Assembly (NCBI GenBank): GCA_965262605.1
Contig: CBDHFN010000003.1
Span: 434,001 to 498,000 of the forward strand
DNA length: 64,000 nucleotides
Direction: 5' to 3'
DNA from: CBDHFN01 sp965262605
GTDB taxonomy: Bacteria > Pseudomonadota > Alphaproteobacteria > JASGCL01
In this document: in pieces, positions 25,718 to 34,323 of the stretch
Layout: each line of letters opens with the position of its first letter
Position numbering within the stretch: the first letter of the stretch is position 1
Translations under genes and position numbers: made by a program
Notes under the pieces: model-generated
The model's database searches: none
What the model was told of the DNA's origin: nothing
Seen by the model: the letters and a program-made list of their open reading frames with translations, nothing else

Positions 25718-26362
25718 ATGTCAATTGAAAACACCATCAATGCAGATGAACGCAACAACGCAGGTAAGGGGGCGGCAAGAGCAGTTCGTAGGCAAGGTCA
25801 AGTGCCCGCAGTTATTTACGGGTCAAACTTACAACCCATATTAATCAGCTTAAACCCCCGTGCGATTATAAAACCTTTGAATCGTGGGGTTATTAAATCA
25901 ACTTTATTTCATATTATTGTCGGTGGCAAAACCATTGATGCCGTGGTGCGTGATGTGCAATTAGATAAAATCAGCGATGAACCCATTCATATTGATTTTC
26001 AACGCGTCAGTTCCGATATGAAAATTCCAGTTTGGGTGCCTGTGCGCTTCTTGAACACGGAAACATGCCCCGGTATTAAATTAGGCGGCAGTCTAACCGT
26101 GGTGCGTCCCGCCGTGGAATTATTATGCCCGCCAAAATCTATCCCTGAGAGGTTAATTGTAGATTTAAGCAGCTATAAAATTGGCTCTTCCATTAAAATT
26201 AGTGCGTTCCAATTAGGCGAAGGCGTGCAACCAGTTATCCAAGGGCGCGATTTTGTGGTCGCGACTATTTCCGTGCCAAAAGGTATGGCAGCGGGTGATG
26301 AGGCTGCTCCTGCTGCGCCTGCGGGTAAAGCTGGCGCAAAAGCTGCACCCAAAAAGAAATAA
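25718..26362 (+). CDS. rplY: Large ribosomal subunit protein bL25 (Ctc family)
   Basis: 5S rRNA-binding ribosomal protein of 214 residues in the long, two-domain Ctc form usual in alphaproteobacteria. The N-terminal L25 domain has GKGAARAVRRQGQVPAVIYG and the C-terminal beta domain has VPVRFLNTETCPGIKLGGSL and PAVELLCPPKSIPERLIVDL. The tail is Ala/Lys-rich. A good TAGGAG ribosome site precedes the ATG. Usually pth follows; here two cytochromes c follow at 9 bp and 7 bp gaps. Confidence 0.95.
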   Translation: MSIENTINADERNNAGKGAARAVRRQGQVPAVIYGSNLQPILISLNPRAIIKPLNRGVIKSTLFHIIVGGKTIDAVVRDVQLDKISDEPIHIDFQRVSSDMKIPVWVPVRFLNTETCPGIKLGGSLTVVRPAVELLCPPKSIPERLIVDLSSYKIGSSIKISAFQLGEGVQPVIQGRDFVVATISVPKGMAAGDEAAPAAPAGKAGAKAAPKKK

Positions 26363-26371
26363 GGATAATTC

Positions 26372-26749
26372 ATGATAAACAGCGCCAAATTTGCTGGTTT
26401 TTTTTCGTTCATCTTGTCCGTAATGATGGCAACATCAGTGATGGCGGGCGTGGAAGAGGGTAAAAAAATCTTCACAAGATGCCAAGCATGCCATTCAATC
26501 GCCGAAGGACAAATGAAAATTGGTCCTTCGCTTTTTGGTGTTGTTGGGCGCAAGGCTGGTTCTGTTATTGGGTATGATAAATTCTCCAATGGCATGAAAA
26601 ATTCCAAAATTTCGTGGGACGATGCCAAATTAACCGAATTTTTAATCAATCCCAAAGCGGTGATTCCAGATACAAAAATGACATTTTTGGGCATAAAAAA
26701 TCCCACAGAAGTCAAAGATTTAATTGATTATTTAAAAACATTAAAGTGA
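26372..26749 (+). CDS. Periplasmic class I cytochrome c
   Basis: Exported mono-heme cytochrome of 125 residues. A signal peptide ends near VMAG; the heme site is C37/C40/H41 (RCQACHS) and the likely Met ligand is M103 (DTKMTF). The GPSLFGVVGRKAGS segment is typical of cytochrome c2/c550-like electron carriers that link the bc1 complex to terminal oxidases. The gene lies between rplY and a membrane-anchored paralogue. Confidence 0.92.
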   Translation: MINSAKFAGFFSFILSVMMATSVMAGVEEGKKIFTRCQACHSIAEGQMKIGPSLFGVVGRKAGSVIGYDKFSNGMKNSKISWDDAKLTEFLINPKAVIPDTKMTFLGIKNPTEVKDLIDYLKTLK

Positions 26750-26756
26750 GGTAGTA

Positions 26757-27296
26757 ATGAAAAAAGATTCTTTATTAATTAATAAAATTGCAGCCGCTGT
26801 TGTTGCTGGTGGCTTAATTGCCTCAATTACTGGTTTTATTGCGCATATAGTATATAACCCCAAACACCCCGAAAAACATGCTTATATCATTGCCGAAGGC
26901 GTGCAAGAAGCATCAGCGGCGGTATCTTCGGCACCCGAAGTTGCGGGTGATATTAAAGCTTTATGGGCAAGCGCAAGCGTTGCCGATGGGCAAAGTTCGG
27001 CGAAAAAATGCGCAACTTGTCATAGTTTTGAAAAAGGTGGTGCCAATAAAGTTGGTCCTAATTTATATGGTGTTGCCGGCAGAAAACTCGGCACTGGGGC
27101 TGGATTTTCCTATTCCGAAGGCATGGTTGCCAAGGGTGGCGTATGGAATAGCGCGGAATTAAATCAGTTCTTATTTAATCCTAAAAACGCTGTAAAAGGC
27201 ACAAAAATGAGTTTTGCTGGTATTAAAGATGATAAAGAACGCGCCAATGTGATTAAATATCTTTATTCTTTATCTGATAGTCCCGTTGCCCCATAA
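26757..27296 (+). CDS. Membrane-anchored cytochrome c (CycM/c552-like)
   Basis: 179 residues. An uncleaved N-terminal helix (about 9-31) is followed by an Ala-rich tether (about 50-75) and a cytochrome c domain with heme site C85/C88/H89 (KCATCHS) and Met ligand M151 (GTKMSFAG). The arrangement matches membrane-anchored CycM-type electron carriers of alphaproteobacteria that pass electrons to cytochrome oxidase. The domain closely resembles the preceding soluble cytochrome, suggesting a tandem duplication. Its stop overlaps the next start by 1 bp. Confidence 0.9.
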   Translation: MKKDSLLINKIAAAVVAGGLIASITGFIAHIVYNPKHPEKHAYIIAEGVQEASAAVSSAPEVAGDIKALWASASVADGQSSAKKCATCHSFEKGGANKVGPNLYGVAGRKLGTGAGFSYSEGMVAKGGVWNSAELNQFLFNPKNAVKGTKMSFAGIKDDKERANVIKYLYSLSDSPVAP

Positions 27297-28075
27297 TGCT
27301 TAAATCTGCGGTTATTGAAGAAATTTTCGCTGAAATTGTGGATACAGCGAATCGCGTGGTTGCACAATATTGGCGCAATATCCCCCCCTTTGAAACAAAA
27401 GATGACGCATCGCCTGTAACTGTCGCTGATAAAGCCATTGAAGAAGCAATTCGCAAAATTTTGCAAAAACGAACCCCTGATTTTGGCATTTATGGCGAAG
27501 AATTTGGGCAAGAAAATACCGATAATGAATTTGTCTGGGTTATTGATCCGATTGATGGCACCAAGGGTTTTTTGGTTGGTGGTCCGATGTTTACCAATTT
27601 AATCGCGCTGGCGCATCATAAAATTCCCATTGCGGGTTTAATGAACGCGCCGATTTTGCGTGAAACTTATACGGCAATTGATGGCATAACGCGCCTTAAT
27701 GGTAAGCCGATTCGTTGCCGTGAACCAGCGGGCATTGATTCTTCGGTGGCTTTTTTATCCGCAGGCGACATGAATTTTACGCCCAAGCAGAAAAAAATCA
27801 CGGAAAATTTGCGCGCCCAAGTAAAAATTCACCGTTATTGTTATGATTCATATGCCTATGGCTTAATGGCGCAAGGCAATTCGCATTTACATTGCGAAAT
27901 GGGTATGGAAGCATATGATAGAATGGCTTTGGCGCCAATTATTCAAGGTGCTGGCGGCGTGATGACTAATTGGCAGGGCGACCCGATAAGTCTTGATTCG
28001 GGCACCGAAACTTTGGCGGCTTCATCATTCAAAATTCACCAATTAGCAATGGATATTATTAATAAATCTTCGTAA
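27296..28075 (+). CDS. hisN: Inositol monophosphatase family protein, probably histidinol-phosphatase HisN
   Basis: Mg-dependent phosphatase of 259 residues. The metal-binding residues are present: E68/E69 in GEEFG, D84 and D87 in WVIDPIDGTKGF, and D208 in YDRMALAPIIQGAGGVMTNW. The sequence style is closer to the HisN histidinol-phosphatase subgroup than to SuhB or CysQ; that choice is a judgement from motif wording. Translation is coupled to the upstream cytochrome gene by a TAATG overlap. Confidence 0.75.
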   Translation: MLKSAVIEEIFAEIVDTANRVVAQYWRNIPPFETKDDASPVTVADKAIEEAIRKILQKRTPDFGIYGEEFGQENTDNEFVWVIDPIDGTKGFLVGGPMFTNLIALAHHKIPIAGLMNAPILRETYTAIDGITRLNGKPIRCREPAGIDSSVAFLSAGDMNFTPKQKKITENLRAQVKIHRYCYDSYAYGLMAQGNSHLHCEMGMEAYDRMALAPIIQGAGGVMTNWQGDPISLDSGTETLAASSFKIHQLAMDIINKSS

Positions 28076-28162
28076 AATACCAACAAAATTATCAATAAAA
28101 TACCCTCTATAAAATTGGGGAAGTATAGTAATATTTTATTCTTGAAAATAAATTTTATTCGT

Positions 28163-28185
28163 GTTATATTGCAGTGCAACATAAC
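28163..28185. promoter_or_regulatory. Near-perfect palindrome upstream of phaC (possible PhaR operator)
   Basis: GTTATATTGCA-G-TGCAACATAAC is symmetric at 10 of 11 positions per arm. Its centre TGC-N3-GCA resembles the TGC/GCA sites bound by the PHA regulator PhaR in alphaproteobacteria. It ends 15 bp before the phaC start, a position suited to repression. Confidence 0.5.
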
Positions 28186-28199
28186 AAAAGGTGAATGAA

Positions 28200-29981
28200 A
28201 TGACCAATAATTCCAGTGATTCCAGCAAAGCAGAAACCGATAAAAATCCGATAGATTATCAAAAAATTTCACAAATTTGGCAAGATAATTTAGCGAAAAT
28301 AATTCAAAACAGCACGGAAACTTCGGCTTTAATGATGGCGGGCGCGATGAAGGAATTAGCCGAGCCAGAAAAAAATATTAACCAATTTGAACAATGGGCA
28401 AAATTATGGGGGGCATTCACCAAACAACCCGAAATCATCTTGCAAGCGCAACAAACTTGGTTGCAAGGGGTGCAAGAATTTATATCCCGTGATTGGAGTG
28501 CGCCCATCACCAATAAATCCGCCGATAAACGCTTTAAAGACGAATTATGGAATCAACCAGCATATGCAACTTTACGCGATTCATACCTTAAATATTGTGA
28601 AATTATTTTAAATTCCGTGGAAAATGTTCAATATGAATCTGATGGCGAAAAAGAAAGAGCAATCTTTAATACCAAACAATTTTTAGACACTATCGCGCCC
28701 ACTAATTTTTTAATCACTAATCCAACCGCGCTTAAAGAATTTCAAGAAACTAATGGGCAATCTTTTATTAAAGGTTTAGAAAATTATAATAATGACTTAA
28801 AACGCGGCGGGGGTAAATTGCGTATCACCCAAACTGATGAATCGGTTTTTGAAGTCGGCAAAAATATCGCAACTTCTAAGGGAGTTGTGGTTTTTAAAAA
28901 TAAAATGATGGAATTAATCCAATATACGCCCAGCACCGCTAAAGTCGGCGCAATACCTTTAATCATCACGCCCCCTTGGATCAATAAATTTTATATTTTA
29001 GATTTGCAGCCGCAAAACAGCTTTATTAAATGGGCGGTTGATTCGGGATTGACGGTGTTTATTATTTCTTGGATTAATCCCGATGAAACATATCGCGATG
29101 TTTCGTTTGATGATTATGTAGAATTGGGTGTTTTGGCGGCAATTACCAAAGTTAATGAAATTTGTGGCACGAAACAATGCAATATGATTGGGTATTGTAT
29201 TGGGGGCACATTATTGGCGATTACCTTGTCTTATATGGCGAAACATAAAGATAAACGGGTCAAAAGCGCAACTTTTTTCACAACATTATTGGATTTCAAC
29301 CAGCCGGGCGATTTAAAAAACTTCATTGATGATGAACAAATTACCTTAATGGAAAATAAAATGATGGAAAAAGGCTATTTGGACGGCGCGGATATGGCAA
29401 TGACATTCAGCGCACTTCGGGCAAATGATTTAATTTGGTCGTTTTATGTGAATAATTATTTATTGGGTAAATCCCCCAAAGCTTTTGATTTATTATATTG
29501 GAACGGCGATTCAACCCGTATGCCTTGCAAAATGCACAGCTTTTATTTGCGCAATATGTATTTACATAATCGCTTGATTGAAAAAAACGCCATTGAGATT
29601 TTAGGCACTAAAATTGATTTGAAAAATGTCAAGATTCCGACTTATTTTATTTCAGCGCGCGAAGACCATATCGCGCCTTGGGGGGCGACTTATCGCGCGA
29701 CCCATATTTTTGGCGGCAAAGTAAAATTTGTTTTATCGGCATCGGGGCATATTGCGGGCATTGTCAATCATCCAGACGCTAAAAAATATAATTATTGGGT
29801 TAATGATAATAATCCATCGGACGCGAATCAATGGTTTCAAGATGCTACTTCGCATGATGGTTCATGGTGGGGAAATTGGCGCGAATGGCTTGAAGAATAT
29901 AATGAAGGTTCGGCTGATGCTTTAAAACCCAAAGATGTTGGGCTTGGCAATGCGCCCGGTTCATTCGTGTTAATAAAATGA
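28200..29981 (+). CDS. phaC: Class I poly(3-hydroxyalkanoate) synthase PhaC
   Basis: Polymerises hydroxyacyl-CoA into storage granules. 593 residues from the ATG at 28200, which has AAAGGTGA upstream; a GTG at 28191 is an alternative. The N-terminal domain shows LKEFQETNGQSFIKGLENYNNDL; the alpha/beta-hydrolase domain has the PhaC box GYCIGG with catalytic Cys near residue 333, the Asp in ISAREDHIAPW and the His in LSASGHIAGIVN. The C-terminus (WWGNWREWLEEY) is class I. No phaA/phaB/phasin is adjacent. Confidence 0.95.
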   Translation: MTNNSSDSSKAETDKNPIDYQKISQIWQDNLAKIIQNSTETSALMMAGAMKELAEPEKNINQFEQWAKLWGAFTKQPEIILQAQQTWLQGVQEFISRDWSAPITNKSADKRFKDELWNQPAYATLRDSYLKYCEIILNSVENVQYESDGEKERAIFNTKQFLDTIAPTNFLITNPTALKEFQETNGQSFIKGLENYNNDLKRGGGKLRITQTDESVFEVGKNIATSKGVVVFKNKMMELIQYTPSTAKVGAIPLIITPPWINKFYILDLQPQNSFIKWAVDSGLTVFIISWINPDETYRDVSFDDYVELGVLAAITKVNEICGTKQCNMIGYCIGGTLLAITLSYMAKHKDKRVKSATFFTTLLDFNQPGDLKNFIDDEQITLMENKMMEKGYLDGADMAMTFSALRANDLIWSFYVNNYLLGKSPKAFDLLYWNGDSTRMPCKMHSFYLRNMYLHNRLIEKNAIEILGTKIDLKNVKIPTYFISAREDHIAPWGATYRATHIFGGKVKFVLSASGHIAGIVNHPDAKKYNYWVNDNNPSDANQWFQDATSHDGSWWGNWREWLEEYNEGSADALKPKDVGLGNAPGSFVLIK

Positions 29982-29991
29982 TAAAAATATC

Positions 29992-30020
29992 TTGCAATCA
30001 TCAAGTTTTTAGGTTAAAAT
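29992..30020 (+). promoter_or_regulatory. Promoter of the NitT/TauT-type transporter genes
   Basis: TTGCAA (29992-29997), exactly 17 bp, TAAAAT (30015-30020); the coding start is at 30051. Confidence 0.5.
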
Positions 30021-30050
30021 ACATTATCATTAATAAATTAGGGAAAATAA

Positions 30051-31049
30051 ATGAAACAATCTTCAAAATTATACGCAACTATTGTTGCTTCTGCGCTTTT
30101 AATCGGCAATATCGCAAAAGCCGAGGTTAATAATGTAGTTATCGCCTTTCAAAATGGCTGGGGTTATGTGCCCGTCATGGTGATGAAAGAAAAGGGTCTG
30201 TTTGAAAAATACGCAAAATTAGCGGGCATAACAGCCACAGCAGATTATAAAAATTTAGGAACACCCGCAATTATTCGCGATACGATTTTAGCTGGGCAAA
30301 CTAATTATGGTGTGGCTGGCGTGCCGACTTTGGTGCAAATGAACGATAAAACCAATGGCGATATTAAGGCAATTGGCAATACGGTTAGTCTGCCGATGTA
30401 TTTAAACACTGTGGATGCCAATGCTAAAACTATTTGTGATTTGGATAAGGTAGGCACGAAAATCGCTTTGCCAACGGTGAAAAGTTCCGTTCAAGCGGTT
30501 ACTTTACAAATTGCGTCAAAAAAATTATGCGGTGATGCCCTAAAATTGGATAAATACACGCTTTCCATGACGCATCCCGATGGCGTGGCGCAATTATTAA
30601 CGCCGGGTAGCGAAGTCACCGCGCATTTTACCAGCCCACCTTTTCAATATGTTGAACTTGAAGACGGCAAAGGACGCGTGCGCACCTTGTTAAATTCATA
30701 TGATGCTTTGGGCGGACAGACAAGTTTTGTATTATTTATCGGCAGCGATAAATTCGCTAAAGAAAATCCCAAAATTCATGAAGTTGTAACCAAAGCCTAT
30801 ACCGAGGCAATGGAATTTGTCAGTAAAAACCGCATTGAAGCCGCAAAAATTTATATGGCGGTGGAAAAACCCAAAGAACAAGAAGCCGATGTTGTTAAAC
30901 AAATGAACGATAAATTAGTAAGCTTTGATATTGCCCCCAACCATATTGGCACATATGCAAAATTTATGGCAGAAATTGGTTCAGCAGGCAAAGCCATTGA
31001 TTGGAAGGCGATGAGTTTTCCCAATCTTCATAGCTTAAATGGTAGTTAA
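30051..31049 (+). CDS. NitT/TauT-family ABC transporter substrate-binding protein
   Basis: Exported protein of 332 residues with a signal peptide (ATIVASALLIGNIAKA). The body has the NMT1/THI5-like fold pattern: AFQNGWGYVPVMVMKEKGLFEKYAK, an AGQTNYGVAGVPTLV segment, and the GTKIALPTVKSSVQAV hinge region. Such proteins bind nitrate, taurine, aromatic sulfonates or pyrimidine precursors; nothing here fixes the ligand. It precedes its ATPase gene by one base, but no permease is encoded in the window. Confidence 0.85.
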   Translation: MKQSSKLYATIVASALLIGNIAKAEVNNVVIAFQNGWGYVPVMVMKEKGLFEKYAKLAGITATADYKNLGTPAIIRDTILAGQTNYGVAGVPTLVQMNDKTNGDIKAIGNTVSLPMYLNTVDANAKTICDLDKVGTKIALPTVKSSVQAVTLQIASKKLCGDALKLDKYTLSMTHPDGVAQLLTPGSEVTAHFTSPPFQYVELEDGKGRVRTLLNSYDALGGQTSFVLFIGSDKFAKENPKIHEVVTKAYTEAMEFVSKNRIEAAKIYMAVEKPKEQEADVVKQMNDKLVSFDIAPNHIGTYAKFMAEIGSAGKAIDWKAMSFPNLHSLNGS

Positions 31050-31050
31050 C

Positions 31051-31818
31051 ATGGGTGAAGCAATTCTTAATATTGCGGGTGTAACTTTACAATATCGCAC
31101 CAGCCATTCGGTTACCACGGCGGTTTATCAAGTGTCTTGCCAAGTGCATAAGGGCGATAGATTCGTGGTTATGGGACATTCAGGTTGCGGCAAAAGCACG
31201 CTTTTAAATGCGGTTGCGGGGTTTATGAAACCGATTGAGGGTAAAATTACCCTTAATGGGCATGAAATTCAAAAACCCGGTCCCGACCGAATGGTTGTTT
31301 GGCAATCGCACGATCAATTATTGCCGTGGAAATCTGTGCTTGAAAATATCATGTTTCCCCTGACATTAAATAAAAAATCTTCGCCCAGTGAAGCCGAAGC
31401 CAAAGCGCGCCATTGGCTTGAAATTGTGGGTTTATCACGGGCGGTTGAACAATATCCGCATCAATTATCGGGCGGTATGAAAATGCGCGCTGCGATTGCG
31501 CGGGGTTTCGCGTATAATCCAGAAATTTTATTAATGGACGAACCATATGCGGCGCTTGATGCCTTAACGCGCCTGAAAATGCAAGACGAATTAATTAAAT
31601 TACAAGAAGAAACGAAAACAACGATTTTGTTTGTCACCCATGATATTCAAGAAGCCGTGCGCATCGGCACAAGAATTTTAGTGTTATCGCCCCACCCCGG
31701 GCAAGTTTTGGCGGAAATTAACGGCGCAACCAGCGCCGAGGAGCAAGACGGGCTGGCAAGACAATTAAAAACCTTGATTTTTGGCGACCATGATGCCGAA
31801 GATGAGGAACATGCTTAA
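31051..31818 (+). CDS. NitT/TauT-family ABC transporter ATPase
   Basis: ATPase of 255 residues from the ATG at 31051 (an earlier ATG at 31039 overlaps the previous gene). Motifs: Walker A GHSGCGKST, signature LSGGMKMRAAIARGF, Walker B ILLMDEPYAALDALTR and the H loop VTHDI. The SsuB/TauB-like sequence fits the adjacent binding protein. The partner permease would be expected next, but the gene is followed 13 bp later by a 66-bp repeat that bounds the type III secretion block. Confidence 0.9.
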   Translation: MGEAILNIAGVTLQYRTSHSVTTAVYQVSCQVHKGDRFVVMGHSGCGKSTLLNAVAGFMKPIEGKITLNGHEIQKPGPDRMVVWQSHDQLLPWKSVLENIMFPLTLNKKSSPSEAEAKARHWLEIVGLSRAVEQYPHQLSGGMKMRAAIARGFAYNPEILLMDEPYAALDALTRLKMQDELIKLQEETKTTILFVTHDIQEAVRIGTRILVLSPHPGQVLAEINGATSAEEQDGLARQLKTLIFGDHDAEDEEHA

Positions 31819-31831
31819 TTAAAATATTCCC

Positions 31832-31897
31832 TGATTCCCCAATAATATTAAAAATTATCATCGCTAACGGGATTAAATATTTTAAGTTTAAGGGGGA
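31832..31897 (+). repeat. 66-bp inverted repeat, left boundary of the T3SS block
   Basis: TGATTCCCCAATAATATTAA... to ...GTTTAAGGGGGA. It is 65/66 identical to the reverse complement of 38009-38074, and its first 27 bp recur at 38258-38284. The repeat ends 4 bp before the stop codon of the CesT-like gene. Confidence 0.9.
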
Positions 31898-31900
31898 ATT

Positions 31901-32347
31901 TTATGCAAATACGCCGTGATGAAAAATTTGGGAATTGCTGGAATCTTTGGGATTTAGTGAAATATTTTCGCAATAATTCATGATTTTTAAGATTTTTTGC
32001 GAAAAAATCGTTAATTCGCAATCAGCATTAGCCATAAAATAAATTAAAATCGGGCAATTTTTTTGCCTATCCCACGCAAAATACCCATCGCAATGCTGGT
32101 GAATTTGTTGATTGCGCATTAAAAATTCATGGCTTATAGATAGAGATTCTTCCATGCTTAAAACTTCATATTCACTAAATGGCACAAAAATCCATATACC
32201 ATCGCTTTGGCAAGTCATAAGTAATTGCCGATGTTCGCTAAAACTAATGGCGCATTCGCCATCATCATTAAAACCAAATCCGTCCATGCCGATGCTTTTC
32301 ATAAAGTCACTGACAATATTATGGGCGTTAATATTGATATTTTGCAT
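31901..32347 (-). CDS. CesT/Tir-family type III secretion chaperone (predicted)
   Basis: Acidic protein of 148 residues at the 3' end of the secretion operon. It has the class I chaperone pattern: an N-terminal helix (NIVSDFMKSIGMDGFGFND), the strand pair GECAISFSEHRQLLMTCQSDGIWIFVPF, the LLxxN-like FLMRNQQIHQHCDGYFAWD and the final helix TIFSQKILKIMNYCENI. Such dimers hold effectors for delivery to the SctN ATPase, whose gene ends 3 bp upstream. Assignment is from fold pattern and position; the effector partner is unknown. Confidence 0.6.
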   Translation of the reverse strand: MQNININAHNIVSDFMKSIGMDGFGFNDDGECAISFSEHRQLLMTCQSDGIWIFVPFSEYEVLSMEESLSISHEFLMRNQQIHQHCDGYFAWDRQKNCPILIYFMANADCELTIFSQKILKIMNYCENISLNPKDSSNSQIFHHGVFA

Positions 32348-32350
32348 ATT

Positions 32351-33709
32351 TTATCCTATTATTTGCTGCATTTGTTGCATGGTTGCTTCGTAATTTGTGA
32401 ATTCTCTGGTGCCTTGGCGCAAAAAATTCATGATTTGCGGGTATTTTTCAATGGCTTTATCTACTTCGGGGTCGCTACCTTTTTTATATTCGCCGATACG
32501 AATTAATAATTCAGCATTTTTATAATCCGCCATCATGCGCCGAATTTTGGCGACTAATTCCAAATGGTCGGGGTTGGTGATATTCGTCATCACGCGGCTT
32601 GCGCTTGCCAGAACATCTATGGCGGGAAAATGATTTTTTGCGGATAGTTCGCGCGATAAAATAATATGCCCATCAAGAATGGAACGGGTTTCATCAGCGA
32701 CTGGTTCGGTCATATCATCGCCTTCAACCAATACGGTATAAAATGCGGTAATCGCCCCTTTTGCACCCATACCAGTTCGTTCCAATAATTTAGGTAATGT
32801 GGCAAAAACTGATGGCGGAAAGCCCCGTCTGGTTGGTGGTTCGCCCGCCGCAAGTCCAATTTCACGCAACGCACGGGCAAATCTTGTCACCGAATCCATT
32901 AATAACAGCACGCTTTTACCTTGGTCGCGAAAATATTCGGCAATTGCCGTGGCGACATAGGCACTTCTGGCGCGTTCCATTGATGATTTATCCGAAGTCG
33001 CGATGACTAAAACCGATTTTTTTAAGCCTTCTTCGCCCAAATTATGTTCCATAAATTCGCGCACTTCGCGCCCGCGTTCGCCAATCAAGCTAATAACGCA
33101 AACATCAACTTGCGCCCCCAAAATTAACGAAGATAAAAGCGTAGATTTACCCCCGCCCGCTGCGGCAAATATACCCAATCTTTGCCCCTTACCGCAAGTC
33201 AGTAAGCCGTCCAAAACCCGCACCCCCGTTGGCAATGGCTGATTAATTAATTGGCGACTTAACGGGTCGGGCGCGGATTCATAAATCGGATAAGCCATCG
33301 CGCTATCTATATCAATGGGTGGTTTGCCATCAATGGGTTCGCCCATGCCGTCAAGAACACGCCCTAATAATTGGTCGCTTACCATGACTTCTTGAGTGCG
33401 CCCCGTGGGCAAAACCCGCGTTTGCGAAGAAATTCCCAATAAATCACCATATGGCGATAATAACGCCACTTCATTATCAAAACCGATAATTTCACCGCGG
33501 TTAATTAATTTGCCATCAACATTACGCAATTCGCAAATATCGCCAATTTTCACGCCTTGAATCAAGACGCGCACTAAGGTGCCAATTACTTGTAAAACTC
33601 GCCCCGTTAGAAATTGCGGCTTTTTCTTGGACATGCGGCTTTCCATGCGCTGAACATACGGCAGAAATGGATTTTTATGTTCCAAACGGCGCAATAAAGC
33701 ATTCGTCAT
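32351..33709 (-). CDS. sctN: Type III secretion ATPase SctN
   Basis: Hexameric export ATPase of 452 residues related to FliI and F1-beta. Nucleotide-binding P loop AAAGGGKST at about 183-191, LIGERGREVREF at 209-220, Walker B SVLLLMDSVTRFARALRE and the GEPPTRRGFPPSVFATLPKLLERTG stretch are all present. Motifs alone do not separate SctN from flagellar FliI. The neighbours do: a secretin (SctC), SctK- and SctL-like genes and a chaperone, none of which occurs in flagellar operons. It overlaps sctL by 4 bp. Confidence 0.88.
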   Translation of the reverse strand: MTNALLRRLEHKNPFLPYVQRMESRMSKKKPQFLTGRVLQVIGTLVRVLIQGVKIGDICELRNVDGKLINRGEIIGFDNEVALLSPYGDLLGISSQTRVLPTGRTQEVMVSDQLLGRVLDGMGEPIDGKPPIDIDSAMAYPIYESAPDPLSRQLINQPLPTGVRVLDGLLTCGKGQRLGIFAAAGGGKSTLLSSLILGAQVDVCVISLIGERGREVREFMEHNLGEEGLKKSVLVIATSDKSSMERARSAYVATAIAEYFRDQGKSVLLLMDSVTRFARALREIGLAAGEPPTRRGFPPSVFATLPKLLERTGMGAKGAITAFYTVLVEGDDMTEPVADETRSILDGHIILSRELSAKNHFPAIDVLASASRVMTNITNPDHLELVAKIRRMMADYKNAELLIRIGEYKKGSDPEVDKAIEKYPQIMNFLRQGTREFTNYEATMQQMQQIIG

Positions 33710-34323
33710 TTATCATCCTTGCCTGAAACTAATTTTAATACTTGAAATAATTGATTTTCCACGGTTAAATCAACAATCCCTAAGGGTGTTTCAAAAATGC
33801 AATCGCTGGGGGCTAAATTCGGGTCAGATTCAATATTGGTAATGCCGCTAAACCTTGCGCTGCGCACGATGGAAGGTAAGTTTTCTTGAACAAAATTTAT
33901 CATTTGCGGGCTTACCCTGATTTTTAGAGTCTGCATGTAAGAATTTTGCGCGATGGCTTTTTCCAATGATTGTTTTAAAAATTCATCTGCCTGATAATTG
34001 CCAATAATAAAGCGCACGGCATTTTCAACGATGCGCACCATGTCGGGTTCTAAATCGCGCACCCAATTATCCATTTTATTTAATAAATTAACATGTTCCA
34101 TGGCGATGGAGGTTAAGGCTTCGGTCTTGCCGTCTTTATAGCCGTTAATTTTAGCATCTTCGCGCGCCGATTCGGCTTCAACCCTAATATGCAAAGCTAA
34201 TTGATTCGCCTGCGCAATAATGGCTTTGGCTTGTAAATATTCTTCATATTGGCTGGCTTTAATAACCGATGAATTGACATTTAATTCAATTTCATTTTTT
34301 TTCATTGTGTAAAATATAGTCAT
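33706..34323 (-). CDS. sctL: Type III secretion stator protein SctL (FliH-like)
   Basis: 205 residues from the ATG at 34323, which overlaps the sctK stop by one base; an earlier start at 34338 is possible. The N-terminal region is a helical segment with SQYEEYLQAKAIIAQANQLALHIRVEAESARE, typical of SctL/FliH; the C-terminal half resembles the F-ATPase delta-like domain (VRIVENAVRFIIGNYQADE, LKIRVSPQMINFVQENL). SctL regulates SctN and ties it to the sorting platform. Directly upstream of sctN, as expected. Confidence 0.8.
   Translation of the reverse strand: MTIFYTMKKNEIELNVNSSVIKASQYEEYLQAKAIIAQANQLALHIRVEAESAREDAKINGYKDGKTEALTSIAMEHVNLLNKMDNWVRDLEPDMVRIVENAVRFIIGNYQADEFLKQSLEKAIAQNSYMQTLKIRVSPQMINFVQENLPSIVRSARFSGITNIESDPNLAPSDCIFETPLGIVDLTVENQLFQVLKLVSGKDDK

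Noticed and set aside
32351..33709. Flagellar ATPase FliI instead of SctN
   Set aside because: Motifs allow either, but the operon contains a secretin and SctK/SctL-like genes and no flagellar gene.
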